Shown in pieces: positions 27,299 to 39,309 of a stretch of DNA of 64,000 nucleotides. Below the pieces are notes generated by a model. The model ran no database searches. It was given only the letters and a program-made list of their open reading frames with translations, and was not told the origin of the DNA. This stretch comes from Cymbomonas tetramitiformis (taxonomy: Eukaryota; Chlorophyta; Pyramimonadophyceae; Pyramimonadales; Pyramimonadaceae): assembly GCA_001247695.2 (NCBI GenBank), contig LGRX02035220.1, positions 1 through 64,000 of the forward strand. Reading direction: 5' to 3'. Position 1 is the first letter of the stretch. Each line of letters opens with the position of its first letter. A program made the translations under genes and the position numbers.

Positions 27299-29083
27299 AT
27301 GTCTGCCCTAATCCAATCTACTCCTATCACCGCTCGCACTGCACCCGTTGCTGCCCGTAAGTCTCATAGTCAAAAGACTTTGGTTAGCAAGTCGGTTGCT
27401 TCAAAGACTATTCGTCTTTCATCCTTCGAGGGTTTCTCCAAGGCCGCGGCCCCGGTCTCCTTTTCCGCCCGCGCTTCCACTCGCCGTCAAACCGCAGCCT
27501 CTCGTTCCACCATGTCTGTCACTGCAGGATTCAAGGTCGGTTGCCCTACCGCGCGTGTAGGTTCTGCTATGATGTGCCCAATCAAGTAGGTTTTCAGTTT
27601 CCTGATCTCGTATTGGGGCAATCGCTGTGCTTCAGGTTGCCGTCCTAGGAGCTGCCGGTGGCATCGGCCAGCCTTTGTCTATGCTGATGAAGATGAACCC
27701 CCTCGTTAGCGAGTTGGCTCTTTACGATATCGCCAACACGCCCGGTGTTGCCGCTGATCTTGGACACCTGAACACTCCTTCTAAGGTTCAGCACCTCACC
27801 TGTATTGAATTTGAAAAATACGTTTTACTTCACTCTACCCCTGCACGCTATAAGTAAATAGTACTTACCTACTAGCAGACCTCTATCGGGGCCCTTTAGA
27901 TTCTTGATCGTATCGCCTAAGGGACTTCATAGTTCTTTTTTCTTCGTGGCACGTGTTCTTAAGTCCGTACGGTGTGCAGGTCACTGGATACGTTGGCGAC
28001 GACGAACTCGAAGCAGCTCTGACCGGCTGTGCCCTTGTCATCATTCCTGCTGGCGTACCCCGTAAGCCAGGTATTTTCGATTCTTATCTTTAAAATGATT
28101 ACGTTGAAAGTAGATGTGGGCTGAGTATTCTTTGTAGAACAAATGTTCTTGCATTCCTGAGGTAGTTCAACTCTCCTGACCTCCCCTGCAGGCATGACCC
28201 GTGACGACCTTTTCGCCATTAACGCTGGTATCGTGAAGACCTTGTGTGAAGGCGTGGCCAAATACTGCCCTGATGTACGGACCTTTCGCACCACCAGTTT
28301 TCTTTTGAGGCTCGTGCTCTGTCGTACGACCTTTGTCACTGCCTCTATTTCACCTCTTAACCATTCTCCTCTTGTCGTGAATCTTTTCTCTTTTTCAGGC
28401 GATCGTGAACATCATCTCCAACCCCGTGAACTCCACTGTGCCCATTGCCGCTGAGGTTTTCAAAGCCGCTGGCACTTTTGACCCTGCCAAGGTTATGGGT
28501 GTTACCACTTTGGACGTTGTGCGTTCCGATGCTTTCGTCGCGGAGCTCAAGGGACTTGATATGAAGGACGTTGACGTGCCGGTGATTGGAGGCCATGCCG
28601 GCATCACTATTCTCCCTCTTCTGTCTCAGGTAACCCTTATACTACTTATCACGTATTACTCGTTTATTAAGTATTCGGCTAACACTGTAATTCTCCCCTC
28701 AGACGACACCCTCCGTCGAGTTTTCCGATGAGGAGGTGGAGGCCCTTACCGTGCGCATCCAGAACGCTGGCACTGAGGTCGTCGAGGCCAAGGCTGGCGC
28801 CGGCTCTGCTACCTTGTCCATGGCCTATGCTGCCGCGCGAATGGGAGAGTCCTGCCTCCGTGGCCTCAACGGCGAGGCCGACATCTACGAGTGCTCCTTT
28901 GTTGCGTCCTCTGTCACCGACCTTCCTTACTTTTCGACAAAGTGCAAGCTGGGTCCCAACGGTGTTGAGGAGGTGATGGGCATGGGTGAGATCACTGAGT
29001 ACGAGGCTGGTTGGCTGGAGAAGCTAAAGCCTGAGCTCACTGGATCCATCGAGAAGGGAATCAAGTTTGCCGCGGGCGAATAA
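27299..29083 (+). CDS. Chloroplast NAD-malate dehydrogenase
   Basis: Interconverts malate and oxaloacetate with NAD(H), probably in the plastid. Six exons: 27299-27535, 27636-27785, 27980-28070, 28192-28274, 28399-28629 and 28703-29083. All introns are GT-AG (73-194 bp) and the total is 390 residues. The first ~75 residues are rich in Ser, Ala, Arg and Thr with few acids, a typical transit peptide. Then [12 protein letters not shown] (NAD-binding loop), [15 protein letters not shown] (mobile loop with substrate Arg), [10 protein letters not shown] and [14 protein letters not shown] (catalytic His). Exon 1 must end at AAG|GTCGGT: reading on adds 17 residues and a stop that break the KVAVLG junction. 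It lacks the extensions of NADP-MDH. Confidence 0.95.
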
Positions 29084-29091
29084 AGATCTGT

Positions 29092-29187
29092 AACTAGTGC
29101 TGCGCGGGGGGGTCGGGGGGTTTTGCTGGGTGAGTGAAAAGGTAATGTTTTGATCGCTCAAAATAGGGGGAGGGGTGCCAGTTTGTA
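29092..29187 (+). terminator. Possible polyadenylation signals TGTAA
   Basis: TGTAA, the usual chlorophyte poly(A) signal, occurs just after the stop (about 29092) and again at about 29183, ~100 bp past the stop. The second is the more likely one. Confidence 0.4.
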
Positions 29188-29189
29188 AA

Positions 29190-32100
29190 CGAGCTTGTAT
29201 ATTTTATTGGTAATATATTTTTGTAATGAAATTGAGAATGAGAAACAGCACTTCGGGATTACTGTAGGGACTCAAGTCAACTTGAATTTTAGGTAGTACA
29301 CATTGACAGTGTTGCTGAGGAAGACTTGTAGCACTATATTTACATGCCTGTTGTAGAACTTGTTGTCCAGTGACACAGTGTAGGGGCATTTAGGCCATCC
29401 GATGGCACGCACGAAATATTTTGCTGCCGTAGGTAAGCGAAATGAACTTTAATATTAGAATTGGAGAGCAATAATTTTCTCCTCTGTTGGAGCCTAAGGC
29501 AACCAGACAATATTCACATACTCAATATTTTGAGCAAGCACACATATCATGTAATGATTAAATTAAAGCTCGCAGATAGCTTCTATACTTTGCGCAAAAA
29601 AATACAACATAAATTAAAAATGGTGTTCTGAATATGACCCTGAGAATAGTGCATGTCAATATGCCTGGGTACCAAGAGGCGAGAATGCTGCGAGAAACAA
29701 TCGGAAACTTTGCGTTGTCAGAGTGGAATATGTAGGGCTCTTGGTCTATGTATTTTAATTATTTTCGTAGCGTCGTATCTTGCGGCTATGTCGCCATCGC
29801 GTATCGCTCAGTTGTTGTCCGATAAACAGTGCAATAGGTAAGATAGTTCCTTTTCTTTTTTGCGGATATGTTAGGGGAATGTTGTACAGCCGAGTGGTAT
29901 GGTCAATGACAATTTTGCCCGAGGTCAGCAGTTTGAGCCCTGCACGCTGAACCCAACCGCCCAACAACCACGGTGGCTCAGCGGTGCTGAGCAAGGCAAA
30001 CCTAAAGCGCATCGTTCCCGGGGGGCATGCTAAACCTGGCTCATTTTGGGGATTTTGTTGGCTATTTTGTGGGGCCAAGGGATCGTGCAGTCGTTTTTGT
30101 TCTTGGGGCAGTTTTGGGTGTCAAACGTGTGTGCCATACCCCCTATGACATGTGTATGCCATGTTGTCATATCCATGTCATACAGACTTTGCGCACCCCG
30201 TGCACCTCAGGGATGCATAAATTGAAGTGCCCACGTGGCGGGAACCTATAATGGTCATTCAAAGGGGGCGCCCGTTGCCCCATGCACATTGGGATTCGCA
30301 TATATGGCCATCCCAAACGAATTCGCATAATGGGGTGTGAGTTGAACCTCGCAACGTTAGCGAATGGGAACCACAGTCGATCATCGATATGAGGATTTTC
30401 GTTCTCAAATCTAATTGGTTAAAAGGCGTCGTCGTTCGTTCAAAGTTCAAACATTTAGACGAGATCCCAGGCTGAGAATTACTTTTTTGTCCGAACCTGG
30501 CGGCCAGACCACTCTCTGACGTGCGGCCAGAAGCTTTTGTGCGGTGATTTTACAGGCGGATGTGGGCAGTGTTATGGTTTATATGGTTGTGCATTGTCAC
30601 GACGACCTCATATGTTCACCTGGTTTCATGTTTTTCTGCGTTGCTGGCTCAGGATCCGTTGTTTGTTGCCAAGTTTGTGTGCTCGGCTTTTCTGCGTGAT
30701 TGCTAAGACATTTCTCTTTTGCTACTTCGAAACCACAACTGCTCCACATGTCCACATTTCCTTGTTCTATGTTTGACAATATGTGCGCATGCCTTGTCTG
30801 CACTTTTTTGCATGAGATCTTGTGTTTTATATCAGACAACGCGATCTTGTTTTTTGAAAGTGTGTAGGAACTGTTGCGCCATGTGTTCTTATTCGAAGAG
30901 GTAGCATCGCGTCTGGGGATCTACCCTGGCGGGATTAGCTCTGGTCTTGGCTGGCCATGCTACCGTACTAAAGTTCAGGACTGCGCTGCTACTTTCCCTG
31001 GCAGACATGAAATATTTTGCGTTGCTTGTTCTTCTTTCACCGACTGACAATATACATTATATTCATTTATATACGGGCTCCCTATCAAAACAATAGTGGC
31101 ACCACCTTATATACCCACGTAGCGGTCATATAAGAGGTCGGCAATAGTATATTTTCACATACAAAGACGGATCAGAAACTTTATTGTAATTTTCACATAT
31201 GCGTACAGTGTATTTGAGTATACTCAAAGTCCCGCAGGTTCGTATCACTTTATATCGCGTATATCACACTGGCGTGTGTATTATATAAAGAGGTATCAGA
31301 AACTTTATGGTAAGGTTCACATCTCACAATGGAAAGGTCAAAGGCACAACAAACAAACGTGTGGCGGATTGTATGCATGTGGGTGAGTACTGAAATGTAG
31401 GTGAAATGACGCAGAGTTCATATTGCATATTGTATGGTTGGTAATTGGCGTTGCGGACCTCTATTGATGTGCGTATGTGTATATATATCATGTTGGATCA
31501 TCATCATATACATTATTTCCAATGGACATTGGCCAGCATTATCACATATGTCATGGCATGTGGAGAAAAATCAAACATTCCTTAAGTATGGGGGAGGGAA
31601 ACATTCCTTGAGTATGGGAAAACATTGAATTTTTGGTATTTTCTCACATTCCGATATATTAGACGGCAAGTATAGAAGCTCCCCCAGTCTATAGAGCGTG
31701 CATTCACACACATTGGATTGCGGCGTGGCTGTGTCGCTGGAATAAATGAGGCAATTATATGTTATTTCCAATCAATCCTATAAGTACCCCTCGCTGAATC
31801 TTGATCTAATCGCTTTTAGGCCACGTAGACACGTCCGATTCCCGTCCGAAACGCATTGCTTGCGACAATTGCGTTTTACTGCGAAACTTTCCACATCCGG
31901 TATTGTAGCGCAGCCTGAACGATTTTTTCAAATGTCTGAACTTCGACTTCTTTCAAATATTTGAACTTCGAACATTTCACCAAGTCCTCAACTTATAAAC
32001 GGCCTCGATATACGTCTTCTTGCGCAAAATCAAGAATGGCGCGGTTGTTACAACTACTAGTGAACTATAACACGAACATTACTTTATTGATAGTTTGGTG

Positions 32101-32400
32101 CCCAACCTGCTAACTCACAGTATCGTCAATTGAGTTCGTTGCTCTTGCCGATGATGATACCGTTGTTGCTAAACCTAAGCCACTATCATTGCTTGCTGCA
32201 CATTCTTGCAATTGCTACGAATACCAAACAATGAACGGTTTGTGCGCAGCAGGAAATTCGCGTCTTGCTGGCCACAATCAACATGTAGAATTTGCAGTCA
32301 TGAAACCATTATATAGTCGATGCTACCGTGCCGTGTTGGCTTCGCAAAGGTTTAATTTGTGATTGGTGGAATGGTCAGCAATGCAAGTCAAGTTGCCGCA
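29190..32400. other. Intergenic, no gene seen
   Basis: About 3.2 kb, mostly AT-rich. Only short scattered ORFs without codon-like character. A weak pair of direct repeats (CAGAAACTTTAT) lies near 31170 and 31290. Confidence 0.5.
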
Positions 32401-35400
32401 CTAGCTATCCACTGTAGACGCTGTGTCCATGGACACCAAATTGTTCAAACTACTTAACACAATATCTCCCACTACACTGGGACCAAAGTGCATTACCATA
32501 TCTTGCCGAGCACGCTCTCCTTTCTGCCGTGCCTCCTCTCGGTTGTCAAACACTCGCCTCATCAAACGCTGAAGGTCCATGCCATCTGGCTTGCAACGCC
32601 CGGCGCTGTCCACACCTTTGTAGCTGCAATGCAAGCCAATCAAACACATCCCTTACACAACAATTCATCAATCCATGTCACCCCGTCTGATAAGCACCCT
32701 AATTAATGAGTGTGTCAAACATATGCTTGCTAAGCAAGAATCATCATCAAGTCACAAGTCTATTTATGCATGGCCACCTACCTGAGAGGATATGCATTTT
32801 CCTCTGTGATGTACTCGGTTGGGCCACTGAAATTCGTCACGATGACAGGCAAAGCCATCGACATGGCCTCCACCACGGGGAGTCCCCAACCCTCCCCCCT
32901 TGTTGGCAACACAAATGCATCCGCCAGCAAATACTGGTCCCTGGTTATCACACCCCGGCCATCACAACAAGTCCCCGTAATGTTCCTAGGCCTGTCCGGG
33001 CCCTGAACGGAATACGCTTCCGGAGGTGGCTAATCTGGAATGGCAACGGAGCTGATGGTTGTGATCTTTCACAAGGTACCAATGGTGGCTATGCACGCAC
33101 CACGAGCGCCGTGTTACCACTCAGGTGATTACACAAATAAATCGCAGGATACCTCAGAGGCGTATGGACCCTAAATCGGTCTTCCTTTGCCGACATGTCT
33201 TGGTGTGTTCTTGTTGCAGGCTTTCAAAATTAGGGATTCCTGGAATTGAAGAAGCTCCCATCACTCGGAGGGTATTTTCTTGCGGGACTGTCCACCTAAG
33301 CCAAGCAAGATACTCTTTTTATGTCCAATGAAAGCTTCGGATAAGCTGTCAGGTCAGTCACATCGAAGCAGAAACTTTCGGATGCCTTGCATGCAAAACA
33401 AAACTCAATCTTTTTGAAATGGATGGCCGACCCATACGCCTGGGTCAATTCCGCGGATGGCTGCAATGCCACCCAATCCAAACATGGTTCACAGAAAGCT
33501 GATTGTTCGGGGGCTTGCGCATCATCATGCCCCTGACGCCGATCATCCAGGCTGCCGGCATCCGTGTGCAATCTCCAGTGGGTGTGCTCGGGGAAGAGCG
33601 GAAGGCGGTGCGCAGTTTATAGCAATCTCCAGTGGGTGTGCTTGGGGGAGAGCGGAAGGCGGTGCGCAGTCTTTTGCAATCTCCAGTGGGTGTGCTTGGG
33701 GGAGAGCGGAAGGCGGTGCGCAGTTTCTTGCAGTCGACATGCGCACTGCAGCACGATGCCACGCTCACATCGGCTCCGCGTCTCTCTTCCTCCCACGCTT
33801 CATTGCCTTCAGATGCACCAATACGGATCACATGCTTTGAGTCAGATGCTGTTGGTGGCACGTTGTTCTCTCCAGTGGATCGCCGCGTCACTGGGCAGCC
33901 ATCGCCTCAAGTGGAAACGCAACAGGAAGTCATTACTTCAAGTTCAAGGGGGGTGATGGGGTACTCCGAGGTGGAAGGGCATGTGGCGCAAAACTGGAGG
34001 GGTCCCCTACCGCAGCTCCGCGCGCGAAAGGTCGTCCTTCAGCCACGTCACCTTGGCCAACTGCGTCATCCCTGCTAGCGCCGCCACGTTTCCCCGGAAT
34101 GCCCATGAGGCGCCTTTCTCACCACTCGCACCTAAATCTTCCCCACACTACCGCAGAGGTCAAGGAAGGCCCAAAGGCAGGAAGGACGCACGCACCCTTG
34201 CCCTGCCATCGGCTTGCCACCTCATCCATTGTGACCGTTATGTCCTTGGGCCCTGGCTCCCATGACGGCCGATATGAGCGGATCACCAGCTCTACGTCAG
34301 CTGGGAGGCCCCTTCCCCAATCCACCTCCACAGCAATCAGCATCGAGATTCGTGGAGCTTGCCACGCTCTAAGCACAAGCGCATCCCGGAATGCCCGGAT
34401 CAGGCGCGGAGCCTGCCGATTCCTCAACGCGTCAAATCGTCAGGTGAGGCCGATGTTGTCGGTGGGCTAGCACACAAGGAGAAATAGGCGCAGCCATCTC
34501 GATAGAGTATCTATATGAGTGGTGGGCACATGCGCACCCTGGTTCTTGCCCTCGCCCAGAAACTCTGCCCAAAACGCCTTCAGCAGCACGTCCCAGCCTG
34601 ACGCCCCGGAAGCAAGTACATTAAGCTCCATGCTGTACTGAGATGTGCAGACAAAGTCGCGCTACTAGAATATGACGCAGTGTCATCGGCACTACGGTCA
34701 CATTCCCCACATCGGCATCTGGCTCCGAGAGTGTCATCGGCACTGCGGTCACACTCCCCACATCGGCATCTGGCTCCGAGAGTGTCATCGGCAATGCAAT
34801 CACATTCCCGACATCGGCATCTGGCTCAGAGCCAGGCCGATCGATTTCGTCTGAGTCCCTCTCACCTTTCCTGAATTCAAACTTGAACACGGAGAAGAAC
34901 ACGAAGCGTCGGCGCTGCCCTGCTTCGTGGACACGATCCGGCACCGCGACTCCTTCCACTGGCTGCCTTCGATGCGTCGCTGCTACCGCTGCCTCCGGGT
35001 CAAAAAAGTCAACGTCTACTGCCTCCGGAACGACCACCACCTGTCACAGCGATGGGGTAGTCATGGGCACGCAGGCTAGCAGAATAAATGATGAGATAAG
35101 CTGCGAGGCTGGATCTGCAAGATACACAAGTTGCCGTCAGCGTTGGAAGATCAACAAGGATCGGGTCGGCCCGGCCAACTGTCGACCCGGTCTGAAGATT
35201 CCGCTCATAAGCCTTCGCATAGGACACGTGGAGGCGCCCACTGCTCTATGTGGCGGATATACACTCCCCGCAGTTTCAATAGAGCACATGGGCAGTGCAT
35301 GCGCCCGCCTCTCGTCTTACTTTCTGACCGTCGATATCCAGGGATCTCTGTACAGGACGAGGTGTAGGAAAGGATTGCTGAGGGAAGCTGGTTTTGCTGC

Positions 35401-37430
35401 TGGGCAGTGAGGGACGCGCAACACCAGGCTCGAAACTAGCGCCCGTTCCTCGCCTCGCTTGCAGAATGTTTACCGGGACTCCAAGGAATAGAGACGCATG
35501 TCTCAGCCCTGAGCGTTGCTTACAACTCACAGCTGCCCTGAGCAGGCCAGGCAGGAGGCAGCACACCTTGGATGCCTCCACCCCTGCATCCACGTACACG
35601 TTCCGGTGCCATGTGGTTGGGACCCACACCTGGAGTGACCTCCAGAGTTTGTCCGAAGTCGTACCAAAACCGAAGCGAAATGGTAAGTTCGGTGAGATGC
35701 TTCAGTGAAACTTAGTGTATGGTGCAGCACTTAGGTATGGTAAAGCAGGTCAGGGGATCCAGTGGGTGAGGAGTGCACGGCAGGGTAGGAGAGTTACGGC
35801 GCTTCCAGAAATGAGGAAAAGAAGAGTGCCGAGCTGTGCCACAGGTAGTCAGAGTCTGTAGGAAGCACACAGTGTCATAAGGTCACCCGCAGGGCCTCGA
35901 TCATCTTCCCTGGAGAGTTCACGCCGTGTTCTTCCCCCTAAGAAGCGTCTATACGACTACTACGTGCACACGTGGTTGAGCATTGTACTGGGTAAGCTTG
36001 TGGCTTTAGGGTTTGGGCCTCGTGACGAAGTTGCAGAGCTCAGCACTGATGAATAGAAGAGTGAGTTTAGCTATGCATTGGATCTGAGGTGCAAGTCCTG
36101 CCTGGTCGACGGTTCTTGAGTCAACAGCCTCCTGCGGTGGCAGCTTCAGCGCTTCGGTCATGCTCCGACCGACCACGAACTTCGGTCGCTGGGTCGGCGT
36201 GTGCGTTGCGTAGTCCCGCGGCGGGGTGTGCAGGATGAGCACGTCAGCGTGTGGCACCGTGCGCGCGCGCAGCGTGACGCGGCGGAGGATCTCAGCTTCC
36301 TGAGGTGCCAGCATGCCGAACATCTCCTCGGAGCAGGTTCCCATATCCACTCCTAGGTTTGGCACTTTACCCTCCAAGGCGACGAGATACCCAAGCACCT
36401 GCAGGCCACAACTACAGTCGTTGGAATAGCAGGCCTCGGGCTCCATATAACATTATATCGCGACACTCGGATGCTGTGTCCGCGTGGATAGGTATACAGG
36501 CCTCAGGATCCACTTAAAATTGACCAGAGAATTCTCTTCCTAAGCTCGACTGGACAATAATATGGGGTAAGATGTAAAGCTCAACACCTCGAGAAAAAAA
36601 CCAGAGAAGTCACATCCAACTGGTAGCTTCCACGTTACAGACAACGAGAACGACCCTTCCTTGCTCGGACTGGTCCTCGAAACCGGCACGCGTGAGACTT
36701 TCTGGCGAGCTCGAATTTCAGGCCGCAAGAAAATGTGCCGTGGCTTTCCCGCGGAAACTTCAGAGGTGTAGCGGGAAACAGGCCTGCACAACAGAGTTGC
36801 GAATTGCATCAGCGCAAAGGGTGCCCGCGAGGCAGGGACGTCTTTCAGAGGACACGTTTTCATCCACGTGAAAATGGATATGCAAGACATCCACAGGATT
36901 CTCTTGTAGTTCTTGGACTGTTCTGACTAACCTCAATATCCCACAGGAAAAGCAAATCCTGTCGAGATCCTCAAGGTGTGCTCGCTGGCTACCACGAATC
37001 TAACATATCAAGCGAGCGTCAACTCTCCTTGGAAGCTGGATAGAGTTTGAAGCAGGTACTTGTTCATCGCATGAGTCTCGGGTCTTGTCTGAATGGTAAC
37101 TGCTTCGGGATCGGGAGCACTGCTGTCAGCGTCGTACTTCTGAACGTTTGCGTTTGCTTTCCGGGTAGAGACACGGGCTGGAAGTTTGTTGAGGGCTCTG
37201 GTAGGTGCAGGGTGCGCCATGTTGGGGAATTCACGCTTTCTCGTTCCCTGGATTTCGTTAGAAATCTGTGTGTTATGCACGACGAGGCCCGTGAACTGCG
37301 CTCGAGCGTGAATCACGTAAGTCGCATAGAGAATTATCAAACTGAACATAGCTGCAAGACGGAAACTTGCTCTACCGAAAATTCTCTTACGATAAGTCGA
37401 GGTTTCAGTCTTATATCGGATAGTGCCCAT
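32401..37430 (-). CDS. Type II membrane glycosyltransferase, GT4-like, multi-exon
   Basis: Likely transfers a sugar in the Golgi or ER lumen; substrate unknown. The first exon starts at ATG 37430, with a short basic cytosolic tail then a signal anchor (FRLAAMFSLIILYATYVI). A middle exon ending at 36588 (WKLPVGCDFSGFFLE) joins 36398-~36140 (VLGYLVALEGKVPN...ADVLILHTPPRDY...FVVGRSMTEALKLPP). Seven consecutive exons then join in phase: 35629-35567 (VWVPTTWHRNVYVDAG), 35040-34866 (VVVVPEAVDVDFFDP), 34597-34538 (WDVLLKAFWAEF), 34300-34196 (VELVIRSYRPSWEPG), 34071-34011, 32940-32782 (DAFVLPTRGEGWGLPVVEA, the nucleotide-sugar E-x7-E region) and 32623-32401. All have GT/AG borders. The exons between ~37000 and 36650, and one near 36100-35640, are not resolved. 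Confidence 0.88.
33569..33730. repeat. 54-bp minisatellite, 3 copies (glycosyltransferase intron)
   Basis: Three 54-bp copies beginning CAATCTCCAGTGGGTGTGCT, in the ~1-kb intron between exons 34011 and 32940. Confidence 0.9.
34680..34832. repeat. 51-bp minisatellite, 3 copies (glycosyltransferase intron)
   Basis: Three 51-bp copies beginning GTGTCATCGGCA, inside the intron between exons 34866 and 34597. Confidence 0.9.
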
Positions 37431-38975
37431 CAATTATCACTGAGAGAGAGGCTGCCTTCTCTGAGTTGCCTCCAAACTCCTCCGGTAGATTACGTTCGGC
37501 TCCACACTGAAGCGCTTCTCAGTTGTTGTGTGGCTGCAACTTGAACGAATGGTTCCCACTAGGCGTTTCGATCAAGGCTGAATAGATTAACCGTAAAGTC
37601 ACCTCGTCGCGAATTGGGTTGCCGTGAATACTAGAGCGAAATCTAGGAATGTTCGGGGATATTGTACTGACTGCTGTACAGTAGGGCCCTACTGTTAACG
37701 TCTTAACGATGAAGTAGAAACGCCTTCGCCTTGCGCGTATGTTAAACATAAACTGCTATATGCACTATTGGCTTGCGGACATTCGACATTGCCATACTGA
37801 CGTGAGGTAGCAAGAATAACAATTCCGATCACATGTTGTAGAGCCCTTACGCTTAGGTTGATAGTTGATAGCAGAGGAGAGATCCAACCTACTACTGCTT
37901 ACTGTAGAGCCTACTAGAGCAAGGGATAAACTAGTTTTCCCCCGATTTCTACAGTATGAGTATCGAGTATGAACAAAGGATACAGTCGAGTGTCACTCGA
38001 CTGTAGGTGTACTGAAAACTGATGAACTGACTGACGTTCACACGACAGACACGAATAAACTCCGATATCAAAATGACATCGTTGGTGATCGTCAGATCGG
38101 CGTTACCGTCATCGGCGATCGTTTATGTATGTGCTATAGCAGGGGGAACTTTTAGGATAGGGTATATAGTATATAGCAGGGGGAACTTTTAGGATAGGGA
38201 CTGCCCTTGACCCTGTTGCTGTATGGTAGCCGGGGGCGATTTGGCTCCCCGCGCCGGGGTAAATTAATTTGAGTCATCGGCGATCGTTGCTTATTGAAGG
38301 TGAATAAGAAATCGAGTGACACCCGACCGTCAGCCAAAAGTATGTTAATTTCCACTACTTAAATTATAAGTAGCAGGCGGGTCTCTACTGCTTGTGCAAG
38401 GATTCCTACTCGTGTTTTGAGGTTCGTGCCGGTCGACTTCTGTTGCTCATCTACTCGTTGGTCGCCTTATAACGTGCGAGGTCTCGGCCAGTCGAGTGGG
38501 ATCACGGCGCGGCTTGATGGACTGGAGACAGCAGGGCTCCACGCGGGACGGGCTGCGAAAAGGTTTGCCTCCCCTTGTAAAAGTAGGCTTGCCAATCTTC
38601 TTTGTCGATTTCCTTGGTAGGCTATGATGTCGTGCTGTCTTTCAAAGCGTGAACTGTTGAGTACGCTTTACTAACCGCCCGTTCCCCGAGCAGACTAGAG
38701 TTCACCCCACAGTCCAAAGTAAAAGATGCGGGTCTGCCACCAGATCGAATATGGCACGATCTTTTTAAAGTTTTTTGCGAAAGACACCTGTCTCATCTAT
38801 CCGTGATTTCGTGTGTGATGCAGCGCGCGGCTTCTCGCAAAAGAGCCACGAGCGTCGTTATGATTTCAGTTGCAGCTGGCACAAGTGCGGTCTGGCAAGT
38901 CCGAAATAAGCGTTGAATAAAGGTGTCTCTCAACGGTGGTCACCAAAATACCTTCGATATCTGAGTCAACTCATA
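37431..38975. other. Intergenic, no gene seen
   Basis: Includes a 29-bp direct repeat (38134-38162 and 38171-38199, core AGCAGGGGGAACTTTTAGG). No convincing coding frame. Confidence 0.5.
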
Positions 38976-39188
38976 ATGTCGGTGGATTGCGCAGCAGGCG
39001 ACCTAAGCTCCTCCGACGAAGAGGACAACGGGGACCTGGAGCAGAAAGCTCGGAGTGCTCAGGAGGATTACTTGCGCGTCAGAAAAGTTGCGGCGCAACG
39101 CATCGAGGAGGCCAAGCGCAAGGCCTGTGAGCGTGCGGACGCGGAGTTGCAGGGAATTGGGTGCGCCAAAGGCTTGTGGGTTGAATAG
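38976..39188 (+). CDS. Possible first exon of a small charged coiled-coil protein
   Basis: From ATG 38976: MSVDCAAGDLSSSDEEDNGDLE, then a helical Lys/Arg/Glu/Ala stretch (RVRKVAAQRIEEAKRKACERADAEL). Possible donors are GG|GTGCGC near 39163 and TGG|GTTGAA near 39180; without splicing it stops at 39186-39188. It may belong with the coiled-coil exon at 41747-41961, but the phases do not match directly, so an intermediate exon would be needed. Family unknown. Confidence 0.45.
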   Translation: MSVDCAAGDLSSSDEEDNGDLEQKARSAQEDYLRVRKVAAQRIEEAKRKACERADAELQGIGCAKGLWVE

Positions 39189-39309
39189 GAACTGTGTGTA
39201 TGCGTGTGTGCGTGTGTATGTGTGTGTTTGTGTTTTGTCTAAAATCGTATGTTGGACAATGATCGGCAGATAAATAATCCATTCTGCTTTGAATTCGGTT
39301 TGATATGTG

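Noticed and set aside
29885..29985. tRNA-Leu/Ser-like stretch (GCCGAGTGGTATGG ... AGTTTGAGCCCT)
   Set aside because: Box A-like and weak box B-like strings occur at tRNA spacing, but no acceptor or anticodon stem can be formed.
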